Of a DNA stretch of 64,000 bases, positions 8,567 through 17,294 are shown piece after piece (the first letter of the stretch is position 1; each line of letters begins with the position of its first letter). The translations under genes and the position numbers were made by a program. The stretch is taken from positions 62,001 through 126,000 of the forward strand of contig SWDM01000022.1 in NCBI GenBank assembly GCA_005116835.1, given 5' to 3'. A model generated the notes under the pieces. The model saw nothing but the letters and a program-made list of their open reading frames with translations, did no database searches and was not told the DNA's origin. The stretch comes from Nitrospira sp. Lineage in GTDB: Bacteria; Nitrospirota; Nitrospiria; Nitrospirales; Nitrospiraceae.

Positions 8567-10192
8567 CTACGTGCGTACTGGTACGACTTCCTCCCGTAAC
8601 TGAAACTTGAGAGAAGCATATTCCTTCATACAGTAGGCGAGTAACCGTTCCGAACCGAAGAGCATCACCATCCTACCGTCCTTATCCACGAGCCTGCGTG
8701 TATCCTGCGGCCAATAGATTCTGGCAATCACCTCTGGATCGCCGCTTACCCAGCGGGCCAGGACAAAGGGCATCCGCTCGACGAGAGTTTTGACCCCATA
8801 TTCGGAATCGAGACGCGAGGCAACGACATCGAATTGCAATTCTCCTACGGCTGCCAAGACCGGCTCACGGCGCACATGGTCCGGTGAGTAGAACACCTGC
8901 ATGACCCCTTCTTCTTCGAGCTGCTGGAGTCCTTTCTGGAATTGCTTCTGCTTCGTGAGATCTTGGCTTCGCAGCACGCCGAAACATTCCGGGGGAAACA
9001 ACGGAATGGCATCGAAGGAGCGGGGACTGCCGGAGCAGAGGGTATCGCCGATCGCAAAGAGGCCAGGGTTGACGAACCCTACGACATCGCCAGGGTAAGC
9101 CTCTTCAATGGTCTCACGGTCACGACCAAAGAGCCGGTGCGGCCGGGTCATTCTGATTTTTCTGTCGAGACGCGCATGATGGACCATCATGTCCTTCTCA
9201 AAGCGACCGGATACGATGCGGAGAAATGCCATCCGGTCACGATGTTGTGGGTCCATATTCGCTTGAATCTTAAATACGAAACCTGAGAATTGCTCCTCTG
9301 TCGGCTGCACTAGCCCTTCCGAACTGATTCGCGGCCCCGGCGGAGGCGCGAGCCGGAGGAACCCGTTCAAAAACGGCTCGACACCGAAGTTGGTCAGGGC
9401 GCTCCCAAAGAAGACCGGTGTGAGCTGGCCGGCAAGAAATCGATCGCGATCGAACTTGGTACCAGCGCCGGTTAACAGAGCGATTTCTTCCTGCAGCGGA
9501 CCATAGGCCTCTCCAAGTGTCTCAGCCAAGCTCGGATGAGGAAAGGTCTCCACCCTCATCGGCGCCCGACGTTGGTTATGCAATGTCCGTTGAAAAAACA
9601 AGACTTGAGGTTCTTGAAGATCGTACAGGCCCAAAAACCCGGCCCCTTCTCCGATAGGCCAATTGAATGGGACCGCCGTCATACCCAAGGTCTGCTCGAT
9701 TTCCTCGAGGAGTTCGTACGGATGACGTCCGGGCAGATCCATCTTATTGATGAAGGTCATGATCGGGATATTGCGTTTGCGGCAGACGGCGAAGAGTTTC
9801 TTGGTCTGAGGTTCGATGCCCTTGGCACAGTCGAGCACCATGACGGCGCTGTCTACGGCCATGAGGGTGCGGTAGGTGTCTTCGCTGAAGTCCTGGTGGC
9901 CAGGCGTATCGAGCAGGTTTACTCGCACGCCTTGATAGTCGAACTGCAGGGCGGTGGAGGTGATGGAAATCCCGCGCGCCTGCTCCAGTTCCATCCAGTC
10001 CGACTTCGAGGCCCGTTGATTCGAGCGCGCATGCACGGCTCCGGCAAGGTGGACGGCCCCGGCGTACAAGAGGAGCTTCTCCGTCAGCGTGGTTTTTCCT
10101 GCGTCAGGATGCGAAATAATGGCAAAGGTGCGCCGCCTGGCGACTTCTCGCGCTAATTCATCGGATGACGGATTCTCAATCGGCAAAGACAT
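8567..10192 (-). CDS. prfC: peptide chain release factor 3
   Basis: Translational GTPase that recycles RF1/RF2 from the ribosome after peptide release. The N-terminus shows G1 (SHPDAGKTT), the switch I region with RGIS, G3 DTPGH and G4 NKMD, all canonical. The family-typical ASKSDWMELEQ block is present, and the length (541 residues from the ATG at 10192) matches RF3. Another ATG two codons upstream (10198) touches the AAGAAGGA Shine-Dalgarno, leaving no spacer, so the second ATG is preferred. It is a single-gene unit, with family C and A repeats upstream and the divergent NHL gene beyond them. Confidence 0.95.
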   Translation of the reverse strand: MSLPIENPSSDELAREVARRRTFAIISHPDAGKTTLTEKLLLYAGAVHLAGAVHARSNQRASKSDWMELEQARGISITSTALQFDYQGVRVNLLDTPGHQDFSEDTYRTLMAVDSAVMVLDCAKGIEPQTKKLFAVCRKRNIPIMTFINKMDLPGRHPYELLEEIEQTLGMTAVPFNWPIGEGAGFLGLYDLQEPQVLFFQRTLHNQRRAPMRVETFPHPSLAETLGEAYGPLQEEIALLTGAGTKFDRDRFLAGQLTPVFFGSALTNFGVEPFLNGFLRLAPPPGPRISSEGLVQPTEEQFSGFVFKIQANMDPQHRDRMAFLRIVSGRFEKDMMVHHARLDRKIRMTRPHRLFGRDRETIEEAYPGDVVGFVNPGLFAIGDTLCSGSPRSFDAIPLFPPECFGVLRSQDLTKQKQFQKGLQQLEEEGVMQVFYSPDHVRREPVLAAVGELQFDVVASRLDSEYGVKTLVERMPFVLARWVSGDPEVIARIYWPQDTRRLVDKDGRMVMLFGSERLLAYCMKEYASLKFQLREEVVPVRT

Positions 10193-10254
10193 AGACATTC
10201 CTTCTTATATGCAAAGGGCAAAATGACGTAGTGGGGAGATGTTTCATATAACCG

Positions 10255-10334
10255 CTCAGGTAGATAGGCTGAAGGCTTTTAGACTGAGAGATTTGATGCG
10301 AGATAATTTATCGCCTTCAGCCTGAACACCTGAG
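10255..10334. repeat. family C hairpin repeat, copy C1
   Basis: The arms contain AGGCTGAAGGC (left) and GCCTTCAGCCT (right), extended by CTCAGGT / ACCTGAG, giving about 22-bp imperfect arms around a 36-nt loop. The GCCTTCAGCCTGAACACCTG arm recurs near 44530. Confidence 0.75.
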
Positions 10335-10375
10335 TAGGTAATGTTTTAACACCTGGCAAGGGAGAAAACTACGGG

Positions 10376-10475
10376 GAATGGTAGGTTGTTGGTCTTCTGT
10401 GCCCGCGCAATGCGCGGCCTGAGAAGGCCCTCGTTGGAGGCGCGCTATCGAGGATCGACCAGGCAACCCTCATGA
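10376..10475. repeat. family A hairpin repeat, copy A2
   Basis: The conserved core (GCGCGGCCTGAGAAGGCC, then CTCGTTGGA) is bounded by arms different from those of A1 (GGTTGTTGGTCTTC against GAGGATCGACCAGGCAACC) that remain partly complementary to each other. Confidence 0.78.
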
Positions 10476-10706
10476 GCGGTGAGCAGTCGAGCTTGAAAGA
10501 GTGAGAAGGCGTAGTAGTACCCCCGCTTCGGAAACGAGAACCCTCCCAAAGCGGGGCTTGTGTATGCGTGAAGACCAGATATAGTTTCCTCTCAATGTCA
10601 ACAGGCCGGACTCTTAGACCGGTCATTCCCTCCGCTGCACTTCGTCGGTCGAAAGTAAGAACACTCGAAGTCCGCGGGTCCCCCGCGCAAATTGGAGGTA
10701 TTTTCC

Positions 10707-11339
10707 ATGAAAGTAATCAACCGTGCCCTCTGCGCTGTTGCCTCTGGTCTGTGCGTCGCGCTGTCCTTCACCGCTTGTGGCAGCGGGGGCAGCAGTAGCA
10801 GCACTCCGCCCCCTGCAGCTGCGAGCCCGGCTACCATCACCACCGTGGCGGGCACGGGAGTCGCGGGGTTTAGTGGGGATACCATGGCGGCTACTGCGGC
10901 CCAATTGCGCAATCCCAGTGGCGTGGCCGTCGATGCGGCGGGCAATTTGTGGATTGCGGATCAAGACAACCACCGCATCCGAAAGGTCGACGTTGCGACC
11001 GGCGAAATTACCACCGTGGCGGGCACGGTAGGCTTTGGGTTTAATGGGGATAACAAAGCAGCCACTGCGGCCCAATTGTACGCTCCCAGTGGCGTGGCCG
11101 TTAATGCGGCGGGCGATTTGTGGATTGCCGATCTCAGCAACGACCGCATCCGAAAGGTCGACGCTGCGACCGGCACCATCACCACCGTGGCGGGCACGGG
11201 AGTCTCGGGGGCTTTAGGGGATAACGGCCCGGCTACTGCGGCCCAATTGTTCAATCCCATTGGCGTGGCCGTTAATGCGGCGGGCGATTTGTGGATTGCC
11301 GATCTCAGCAACAACCGCATCCGAAAGGTCGAGCCGTAA
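10707..11339 (+). CDS. NHL-repeat lipoprotein with three near-identical repeats
   Basis: 210-residue predicted lipoprotein. The signal peptide ends in FTAC followed by a Gly/Ser/Pro linker. The rest is three NHL-type beta-propeller blades of exactly 57 residues, each with TTVAGT, GFSGD-like, ATAAQL, P.GVAV.AAG and LWIAD...N.RIRKV motifs. Family knowledge suggests a binding propeller, but six blades usually close a ring; three could act as a dimer or be a truncated array. The start is the ATG at 10707, with GGAGG 8 nt upstream. It stops immediately after the third blade. Confidence 0.82.
   Translation: MKVINRALCAVASGLCVALSFTACGSGGSSSSTPPPAAASPATITTVAGTGVAGFSGDTMAATAAQLRNPSGVAVDAAGNLWIADQDNHRIRKVDVATGEITTVAGTVGFGFNGDNKAATAAQLYAPSGVAVNAAGDLWIADLSNDRIRKVDAATGTITTVAGTGVSGALGDNGPATAAQLFNPIGVAVNAAGDLWIADLSNNRIRKVEP
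10839..11337 (+). repeat. 171-bp tandem coding repeats (three units)
   Basis: ACCACCGTGGCGGGCACG recurs at 10839, 11010 and 11181, an exact 171-bp period inside the NHL gene. Units 2 and 3 are the most alike at DNA level, suggesting recent duplication or gene conversion. Confidence 0.88.
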
Positions 11340-11766
11340 CCTGCGCGGGGGCGACGGAGTCCGAGAGAGGAAGGGCTCCGTGCCCACGTCAGGAAAGCGA
11401 CGGAGGCTCAGGGCGGTTACATTGCGTCAAGTAGTGGCGCCGTCTCTGTGTGCCAGACAAGGGAACGACTGCTGAGCGTGGCACGAAAGTCCGGTGCTGC
11501 TCTGGCAACCAGGGCAGCAGGCCGAGGGTGCATGACGCCGAGAAAAACAAAATGGTCAGGAATTTCCGTTTGACGTCCGAGCGAGTGGAGCAGGCGCCGT
11601 CACCATTTTTGGAATCTCCGCGAATTGAGTCTGCCGGGAAGCTGACCGCTACATTCTCCTCCCACCGAACATCGATCACCTGCGCGATGCACCGTTATGT
11701 CGCAGGACGCAAAACAGGGCGAATTGTTAAGAGCATAGGCTTGTAGGGTCTTCCACACTTCCCTCT
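11340..11766. other. non-coding stretch with several short hairpins
   Basis: No supportable gene. The left part (about 11371-11530) is rich in short stems: CTCCGT/ACGGAG, GTGCCA/TGGCAC and GCTGCTCTGG-CAAC-CAGGGCAGC. The remainder (11530-11760) shows nothing recognisable. Confidence 0.5.
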
Positions 11767-11878
11767 AGGGCGGCCTGTTTTACTCCCGAACTGCGAGCAA
11801 GAAGGGCACCTGACCTCTCCCTCCCACTCTTCCGCAACCGCGCGTTGCGCGATCAAGGGGAGTAAACAGGCCGCCCCT
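11767..11878. repeat. family A-related hairpin, copy A3
   Basis: AGGGCGGCCTGTTTTACTCC at the left pairs with GGAGTAAACAGGCCGCCC at the right. The loop keeps CGAGCAAGAAGGGCACC and CGCGCGTTGCGCGATC, both family A fragments, but the arms are unlike other copies. Confidence 0.75.
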
Positions 11879-11956
11879 ACGTCTAGTCGAGTTGACGCAG
11901 TCTGTAGAACGACGTAGCTTGTCGCTAGCTTTTGAACCATAGGAGGAGGAATTACC

Positions 11957-12283
11957 ATGGGACTGCAACCGTTACAGGATTGGGCGCTGATCGACCCGTT
12001 GGAGGCCAAGGGCAAAACTGCCGGGGGGCTGGTCATTCCAGATACAGCAAAGGAGAAGCCTATCGAAGGTATGGTTCTGGCGGTGGGGAAAGGTCGCTGG
12101 GACACACCTGAAATGAAGTTGGGTCGTATGTCAAAAAAGAAAGAGGATAAGGTATTCAATCCCACCGTCCTTCAACCGGGCGATCGAGTCCTCTATGAGA
12201 AATTCGGAACAACCGAAATCGATCTGGACGGCAAGGAGCTGGTTCTCGTCCGAGAGTCAGATGTCTTGGGTTTGCTGGGGTAA
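11957..12283 (+). CDS. groES: co-chaperonin GroES-like protein, without GroEL neighbour
   Basis: 108-residue Cpn10 family member. The N-terminal strand (LQPLQDWALIDPLEAKGKT), a mobile loop with GGLVIPDTAKEKP (about 22-37) and the GDRVLYEKFGTTEIDLDGKELVLVRESD core are all present. A charged insert of about 20 residues (RWDTPEMKLGRMSKKKEDK) follows AVGKG, making it longer than typical GroES. It has a strong AGGAGGAGG ribosome binding site. No groEL is adjacent, so it is either a second co-chaperonin or one uncoupled from its chaperonin gene. The GroES fold is clear; the role is inferred. Confidence 0.88.
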   Translation: MGLQPLQDWALIDPLEAKGKTAGGLVIPDTAKEKPIEGMVLAVGKGRWDTPEMKLGRMSKKKEDKVFNPTVLQPGDRVLYEKFGTTEIDLDGKELVLVRESDVLGLLG

Positions 12284-12315
12284 TGTAACGATAGGGTCGG
12301 GATTATTTCAGTCAC

Positions 12316-12339
12316 GGCAGGGGGCCTGCGCCCCCTGCC
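12316..12339. terminator. likely bidirectional terminator hairpin
   Basis: Perfect 10-bp stem GGCAGGGGGC / GCCCCCTGCC with a four-base loop, midway between the convergent groES and DUF1566 genes. There is no clear U-tract on either side. Confidence 0.6.
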
Positions 12340-12370
12340 CCTAAGCGACAGCGCTTCAATCATCACACGC

Positions 12371-13027
12371 TTAATAAGTAGACTCGCTCATAGAGCCACG
12401 CACACACCAGACGTTGTTGCTATTGCTCTTACTGGTGCTGCCCACTGTGCCTGCCCCTAAATCTACACTAAACTTATTGTTGGAACTGCCAGCAATGCTC
12501 GTGGCCGACCAATAGTTACCAGGCTGCACGCCTGTAAACATGTTCATCGGGACATACGGCGCCCCAAGCGATGGATCCATCAGGCTTGTCAATTCTGCCA
12601 CGGAGGGTAGTCGCCAACCTCGAGCGCCTCCGACCGGTTTATTGAGACAGTGGAAGCGCGCAATATCCCAATCCATCGTCATGCTGGGCGTTTGTTCCCA
12701 CACCAGTCCGGTGTTATTGTCCCTCACAGCTGTGCCGTTAAATTCTGCTAAAACTGTATAGCGAGCGGTTGACGGTTTGTTGGTATCCCATCGCGATGTG
12801 TAATTCCCTTCCTCGCCACCCCCGCCGGCGCCATTGAGCTTCAAAAGCACCTCGTCGAGTTTGAGCAATATCTGTTTGAATGGGTTCAGATGGTGATTCT
12901 GATGTTTGTTGTTATCGTGAGCCTCTGCGGGCGTAATCCCTCCGCCGTACCCTGCCAAAGCAAGACTGCCGATAAGAGCTACCCCACCGACTCCACTCAG
13001 CCATTTGCTTCGTTTGCTTCGCATCAT
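12371..13027 (-). CDS. secreted DUF1566 (Lcl C-terminal domain) protein
   Basis: 218-residue exported protein. The signal peptide is MMRSKRSKWLSGVGGVALIG onward, ending near AEA-HD. A His-rich stretch and a short amphipathic helix (FKQILLKLDEVLLKLNG) precede a DUF1566/Lcl-type domain with the hallmarks NTGLVWEQTP, ARFHCLN, GWRLPSVAELTSLMD, YWSAT and WCVRG. This domain is common in Nitrospira and Deltaproteobacteria and is thought to be an extracellular FGE/C-type-lectin-like fold. The start is backed by AAGGAGGAA five bases upstream. It converges on groES across the terminator hairpin. Confidence 0.82.
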   Translation of the reverse strand: MMRSKRSKWLSGVGGVALIGSLALAGYGGGITPAEAHDNNKHQNHHLNPFKQILLKLDEVLLKLNGAGGGGEEGNYTSRWDTNKPSTARYTVLAEFNGTAVRDNNTGLVWEQTPSMTMDWDIARFHCLNKPVGGARGWRLPSVAELTSLMDPSLGAPYVPMNMFTGVQPGNYWSATSIAGSSNNKFSVDLGAGTVGSTSKSNSNNVWCVRGSMSESTY

Positions 13028-13159
13028 CTTGTTCCTCCTTGGTGATGTGATGAGTACACGGCTGACTAACCCTGGCCCCTGCGACGTCGTCTGCGACGCT
13101 GCTCTTGGAATGATTCTGTAACTTGCCTTGCCGGTTCGCTGTACCCCATTTTCTTGGAC

Positions 13160-13654
13160 CTACTTCTCTGACCTACCCTCTGTTTCTTGATCAATCGCCC
13201 AGTGCCGCTCGATGATCTCCATCGCCTTTATCCTGACGTCGTCGTTTTCGTCATCCAGCGCAACGACCAGTGGCCCGAGTGGAGCTTGGGGCCCCTGTTG
13301 TGCCCAGGTATCGAGCGCCTGGATCCTCACGGAGACTTCCGGAGCATCCAACGCCTGTGCGATCCAGACTGGTACGGCCAGATGCTCCGGCTGCGGAGGT
13401 ACCTCTACTTGCGTTGGAGCCGGCGTATGACTCAATTCGGAGGGCCTGCCGACGACTGAAGCCACTGAGTTATTGATCGGCGCCCAAGGGTGTTGCGTAA
13501 CGGATTGTGATGTGGATGACGCGCTGAGGCCAGCGCGCGAGCCCTGGCCCTGTGAGTAGTCTGGCGAGGCAGGGCCACAGCCAGACAATCCAGCAAGACC
13601 GACAGACAACATACCTATAATTACGCCTGAACTTGCGAGCCCAAGGGCCTTCAT
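13160..13654 (-). CDS. lipoprotein with HEAT-like repeat
   Basis: 164-residue predicted lipoprotein with a signal peptide ending in lipobox LSGC (near residue 26). A low-complexity Ser/Pro/Gln linker of about 65 residues leads to a helical C-terminus with two HEAT-like units (IAQALDAPEVSVRIQALDTW and VVALDDENDDVRIKAMEIIE), of the kind used as protein-interaction scaffolds. It has the same orientation as the DUF1566 gene, 132 bp upstream of it, so co-transcription is possible. The partner is unknown. Confidence 0.7.
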   Translation of the reverse strand: MKALGLASSGVIIGMLSVGLAGLSGCGPASPDYSQGQGSRAGLSASSTSQSVTQHPWAPINNSVASVVGRPSELSHTPAPTQVEVPPQPEHLAVPVWIAQALDAPEVSVRIQALDTWAQQGPQAPLGPLVVALDDENDDVRIKAMEIIERHWAIDQETEGRSEK

Positions 13655-14033
13655 AATAAGGAGTCCTCTGTATAATTCAGTACTGCCTCAGTTCCCGTCT
13701 TCTACCCCTGCCAATGCGCAATCGCCATGCCATCGTGCAATGAAAACCGGTGCGGCTATAACCCATGATTTACCAGCCCCTTGTCTTTTTAATGCCAGGG
13801 ATTGGCGGAAAGCTGTTCCGAGACGAGCGGTAGAAGTGCGGAAAATGGTCTGTCTGAAGGACAGAAATTGGCAAATCGGCCTGTACCAATGGCTGGCAGC
13901 CATCGGCCACAGTTCCTCTCGCTGGTCCTTCGTGCTATTGCCTATACGAGGAACGGTTAGTTGACAGGGTCGTTGCCATATCAGTAGCCTGGCATCGTTT
14001 CCTGTGCCTTCCTTCACCGAGCTGGGGCATTTT
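13655..14033. other. intergenic region between divergent genes
   Basis: About 380 bp with no supportable gene on either strand. Open frames here overlap each other and lack ribosome binding sites. It presumably holds the divergent promoters of the HEAT lipoprotein and the DUF3422 gene. Confidence 0.45.
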
Positions 14034-15413
14034 ATGAATGAGCCGGAACATACCGATCCTGATGCAGTCGAGCTTATTCGGAAGCTACACGAGCGGCCGC
14101 AGATGCTCTGGGCCAAGTGGTTGCAGGCCCCTGCGCACGTACATTACAAAACGTTTCGCATGAGCGATCCGCCGGTACAGCGCCCGGCGAGCCGTCATGA
14201 GTTTAAGATGTTCCTCGATGCCTTCAAGGTCTCAGCGGATGAGATGGTCGTCCAGGACGCATTCGGCTATGGTATGAAGTCGGCGAAGAACGGCGATCGG
14301 CTGATCGTCATCTGGCAAACCCATACGGAGTACTACAGTTATCAAATCTGGCATCTTCCCACTGATCGGAGTGAAGGAGTGGCCTTTGGTCCGATGGCCT
14401 TCCCTGACTATCGCTTTCCAATCACCCCGCTCGGCGCAGAAGTATGCCACTTGGATATCGTGCTTATGGTTGAGCCCTTGCCTGACAGCGAGGACTTGCG
14501 TCCACAATTTCCCGGACCGGTAATTTATGGTAGCCGAATTCTCGATGATGAGACCTCGCTGGTGACCAGCTTTACCCCGGACGAGTATGGCCGCGAACGT
14601 TATAGGGTCACTGTAGGCTCGGGTAAGTCGAGTCGGTCTCACGTGAAAGATATCGTCGATGCGATTGTCCGGATCGAAACCTACTACCATTTGATACTCA
14701 TGCAGAAGCCGTTGTTCTCTGCTGCGGTCGATCAGGCTTACAAGTACGAACAGGTGCATTTGAAACAGCGTGAAATCATCAGCGGACATATCGGCCACGC
14801 CGACGCCCAGACGCTACAACGTTGGCTCAACGGTCTGACGCAAGATCTGTTGAAAACCACCAGGCTGGCCGGCAAGCTACATTTCGAACTATCGGCTTCC
14901 GTTCCTTACGACAAGATTGTCCATCGGACGCTGGCGTCACTCAACGAGGGGACACTTCCCCTGTACCGCCCGATGTCGGAGTATGTCCTGAGCGGGATCA
15001 CCGGTGTGGCGGAGGGCTATCAACAACTTCTGAAGCGGATGGATACCCTGAGCCGCGGGTTCGAAGGGACGATCTCGATTATCCGTGCCCGCGTGGATCT
15101 CATGCTCCAATCCCAGAATCTGACGCTCCTAGCCAGCGTCGACAAGACGACGAAAAGCCAGGCCATCCTTCAATACACGGTCGAAGGCCTATCGGTTATT
15201 GTGATCGCCTATTATCTCAGCGGTCTCATGGCCTATATCTTCAAAGGGCTCCATGAGATGGGGTGGCTGCGCAGCGCGGATATTGCCGCCGCATTGTTCG
15301 TTCCGATCTCGCTCGGTATCTCCATGGGGATTACGATATTGGGGAGGAAGCTTCTCCACAAAAAATTCTCCGGCGGCATCCCGTCTGGAGCTTCAGAGAA
15401 GCCTCAAGCGTAA
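14034..15413 (+). CDS. DUF3422 family membrane-anchored protein
   Basis: 459-residue protein fitting DUF3422. It has an N-terminal HERPQ-like segment (LHERPQMLWAKWLQAPAHV), a long soluble region with a helical stretch around IRARVDLMLQSQNLTLLASVD, and two C-terminal membrane helices (YTVEGLSVIVIAYYLSGLMAY and a second from ALFVPISLGISMGITIL). The soluble part is cytoplasmic by this topology. The molecular role of the family is unknown. The ATG at 14034 starts the HERPQ region directly; a GTG at 14004 is possible but lacks a ribosome binding site. The gene is followed by repeat D1 and galE. Confidence 0.8.
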   Translation: MNEPEHTDPDAVELIRKLHERPQMLWAKWLQAPAHVHYKTFRMSDPPVQRPASRHEFKMFLDAFKVSADEMVVQDAFGYGMKSAKNGDRLIVIWQTHTEYYSYQIWHLPTDRSEGVAFGPMAFPDYRFPITPLGAEVCHLDIVLMVEPLPDSEDLRPQFPGPVIYGSRILDDETSLVTSFTPDEYGRERYRVTVGSGKSSRSHVKDIVDAIVRIETYYHLILMQKPLFSAAVDQAYKYEQVHLKQREIISGHIGHADAQTLQRWLNGLTQDLLKTTRLAGKLHFELSASVPYDKIVHRTLASLNEGTLPLYRPMSEYVLSGITGVAEGYQQLLKRMDTLSRGFEGTISIIRARVDLMLQSQNLTLLASVDKTTKSQAILQYTVEGLSVIVIAYYLSGLMAYIFKGLHEMGWLRSADIAAALFVPISLGISMGITILGRKLLHKKFSGGIPSGASEKPQA

Positions 15414-15430
15414 CAGGATAATGAAAAGCC

Positions 15431-15523
15431 CTTTGGTCTATCTGGTCTCGTTCAGTCGGTGAATGTTGTTCAACCGAAGAAAAGACAGACCGCATAGACC
15501 GAACAAATCAGATAGACCAGCGC
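15431..15523. repeat. family D hairpin repeat, copy D1
   Basis: TGGTCTATCTGGTCTCGTTC at the left pairs with GAACAAATCAGATAGACCA at the right. It is G/T-rich on one arm and A/C-rich on the other, as in other D copies, but with its own arm sequence. Confidence 0.75.
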
Positions 15524-15596
15524 GATGCCGTTCATTTCTTGACGTTGGGCGTTCGCCTGGATAGGCTGCTGTCATCTTTCTATTAAGGTTACGCGC

Positions 15597-16616
15597 ATGA
15601 TTTTCGTGACCGGCGGCGCTGGATACATCGGTTCTCATACCTGCGTGGAACTGCTCGATGCAGGCTACGATGTCACGGTATTCGACAACTTCTGCAATAG
15701 CCATCCCGAGGCAGTGGCGCGGGTAGAGAAGATTACGGGGAAAAAACTTCGAGTGGTGCGCGGCGACATCCGCGACCGCGGGGCCTTGGTGACGGCTCTG
15801 CATGAAAGTGGGGCAGGGTCAGTGATTCACTTCGCCGGCCTCAAGGCGGTGGGGGAGTCGGTAACTCAGCCCCTGGCCTACTATGACAACAATGTGGTCG
15901 GCACGGTGCGCCTGTTGGAAGCAATGGGAGAGTGCGGGGTGAAGACACTGGTGTTCAGCTCTTCCGCCACTGTCTATGGCGATCCGCAGCGACTGCCGCT
16001 CACGGAAGACCATCCCCTCTCCGCTACCAATCCCTATGGCCGCACGAAACTGATGATAGAGGAAATCTTGCGCGATCTGCATCGTGGCGATCCCTCGTGG
16101 CGGCTTGGCATTCTGCGCTATTTCAACCCGGTTGGGGCGCACGCCAGCGGCTTAATCGGGGAAGATCCTCAAGGCACCCCCAACAACTTGATGCCCTTCG
16201 TCGCTCAGGTAGCTGTGGGGCGGCTAAACAGCCTCAATGTCTGGGGCAACGATTATGCGACTCCGGATGGAACCGGAGTGAGGGATTATATCCACGTCGT
16301 GGATCTTGCCCTGGGTCATCTCAAGGCGCTGAAGGCGCTGGAGCAGCCACAAACATGGAGCGGCTGTTTGACCGTGAATCTGGGCACAGGCACCGGGTAC
16401 AGCGTCTTGGATATCGTCAAGGCTTTTGAGCAGGCGAGCGGTCGATCGGTGCCGTACAAGATAGCCAGCCGGCGGCCCGGAGACATTGCCTCTTGTTATG
16501 CCGATCCGCAACGCGCGGTTGAGTTCCTGGGTTGGCGCGCGGAGCGCGGGCTCAGTGCCATGTGCGCCGATGCGTGGCGGTGGCAAAGCAGCAATCCAAA
16601 CGGCTTCAAGAGCTGA
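15597..16616 (+). CDS. galE: UDP-glucose 4-epimerase
   Basis: 339-residue extended short-chain dehydrogenase interconverting UDP-glucose and UDP-galactose, supplying sugars for lipopolysaccharide or exopolysaccharide. It has the NAD-binding motif GGAGYIG (6-12), FDNF, the catalytic SSSATVYG Ser region and the NPYGRTK Tyr-Lys pair near 148-152, and the family motif RYFNPVGAH. Length and motif order are canonical for GalE. It is transcribed alone, bracketed by repeats D1 and D2, so it is not visibly part of a sugar operon here. Confidence 0.95.
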   Translation: MIFVTGGAGYIGSHTCVELLDAGYDVTVFDNFCNSHPEAVARVEKITGKKLRVVRGDIRDRGALVTALHESGAGSVIHFAGLKAVGESVTQPLAYYDNNVVGTVRLLEAMGECGVKTLVFSSSATVYGDPQRLPLTEDHPLSATNPYGRTKLMIEEILRDLHRGDPSWRLGILRYFNPVGAHASGLIGEDPQGTPNNLMPFVAQVAVGRLNSLNVWGNDYATPDGTGVRDYIHVVDLALGHLKALKALEQPQTWSGCLTVNLGTGTGYSVLDIVKAFEQASGRSVPYKIASRRPGDIASCYADPQRAVEFLGWRAERGLSAMCADAWRWQSSNPNGFKS

Positions 16617-16639
16617 TTCCCCAACGCTGCAGAACGTTA

Positions 16640-16714
16640 TATGGTTTGTCTCGTTTATTTGGTTGAACGAAACTAACCAAATGAACCAAACAAACAAAAC
16701 AAACCAGATCAACC
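16640..16714. repeat. family D hairpin repeat, copy D2
   Basis: GGTTTGTCTCGTTTATTTGG at the left and AACCAAACAAACAAAACAAACC at the right flank the conserved loop GGTTGAACGAAACTAACC. It lies just after galE. Confidence 0.85.
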
Positions 16715-16718
16715 TGTC

Positions 16719-17033
16719 TCACTCGGCGCAATCGATTAGATACTGGGGTCGCGCTGCCGGATCGGCAACGATCTGCTGAGCGGCGCAGGGGGGAATATCT
16801 TCCTTCAATCGCCTCAGAAGCCTGAGAAACTTCATATTAGCCGGCACCTCGCATATCCATAGATGAGTGCCTGACTCCAGCTCTTCGAGGTATCGCTGCA
16901 CGCGAAACCCTGGGTACTCCATGAAATAGGCCGACAAGAATCCTTTGATCGCTTGGACAACCCAAGGGTGTTGGGCCGCGTAGCGGTAGCTAATTCGAAG
17001 ATCAACAGTCTGTGATGTGCCTTGCTCATCCAT
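16719..17033 (-). CDS. small protein of unknown function
   Basis: 104-residue soluble protein from the ATG at 17033; an ATG at 17072 would add 13 residues, and neither has a clear Shine-Dalgarno. It contains DLRISYRYAAQHPWVVQAIKG and a C-terminal basic-acidic helix (FLRLLRRLKEDIPPCAAQQI). No signal peptide or membrane segment and no family recognised. It lies between repeat D2 and the family H hairpin, convergent with galE. Coding is plausible from amino-acid composition but unproven. Confidence 0.5.
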   Translation of the reverse strand: MDEQGTSQTVDLRISYRYAAQHPWVVQAIKGFLSAYFMEYPGFRVQRYLEELESGTHLWICEVPANMKFLRLLRRLKEDIPPCAAQQIVADPAARPQYLIDCAE

Positions 17034-17138
17034 TATGGCGCAGAGTATAGCTGGTTTGACCACATTAATCATGGTCGTTCGTGGCAGAATGGCATCGAAG
17101 CGCTTTGCTCGTGATGTGTGTTCGTATTATTGTGGGGA

Positions 17139-17254
17139 AGAGCGTATAGCTTATGGCGTATAGCACGTAATCGGATCAGAGCCATGTGCCATTCTCGATT
17201 GATTCTCCCGTCCCATGCCATAAGCCATACGCTATAGGCTCTTTTCTTCGGACG
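17139..17254. repeat. family H hairpin repeat
   Basis: AGCGTATAGCTTATGGCGTA at the left pairs imperfectly with GCCATAAGCCATACGCTATA at the right, followed by GGCTCTTTTC. It sits upstream of the flavoprotein gene. Confidence 0.65.
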
Positions 17255-17294
17255 AGATACATTTCACGCACGTGTTTCACGGAATGAGATACCA

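Noticed and set aside
13688-14116. Minus-strand gene in the gap before DUF3422
   Set aside because: It overlaps the start of DUF3422, lacks a ribosome binding site and its product looks compositionally random.
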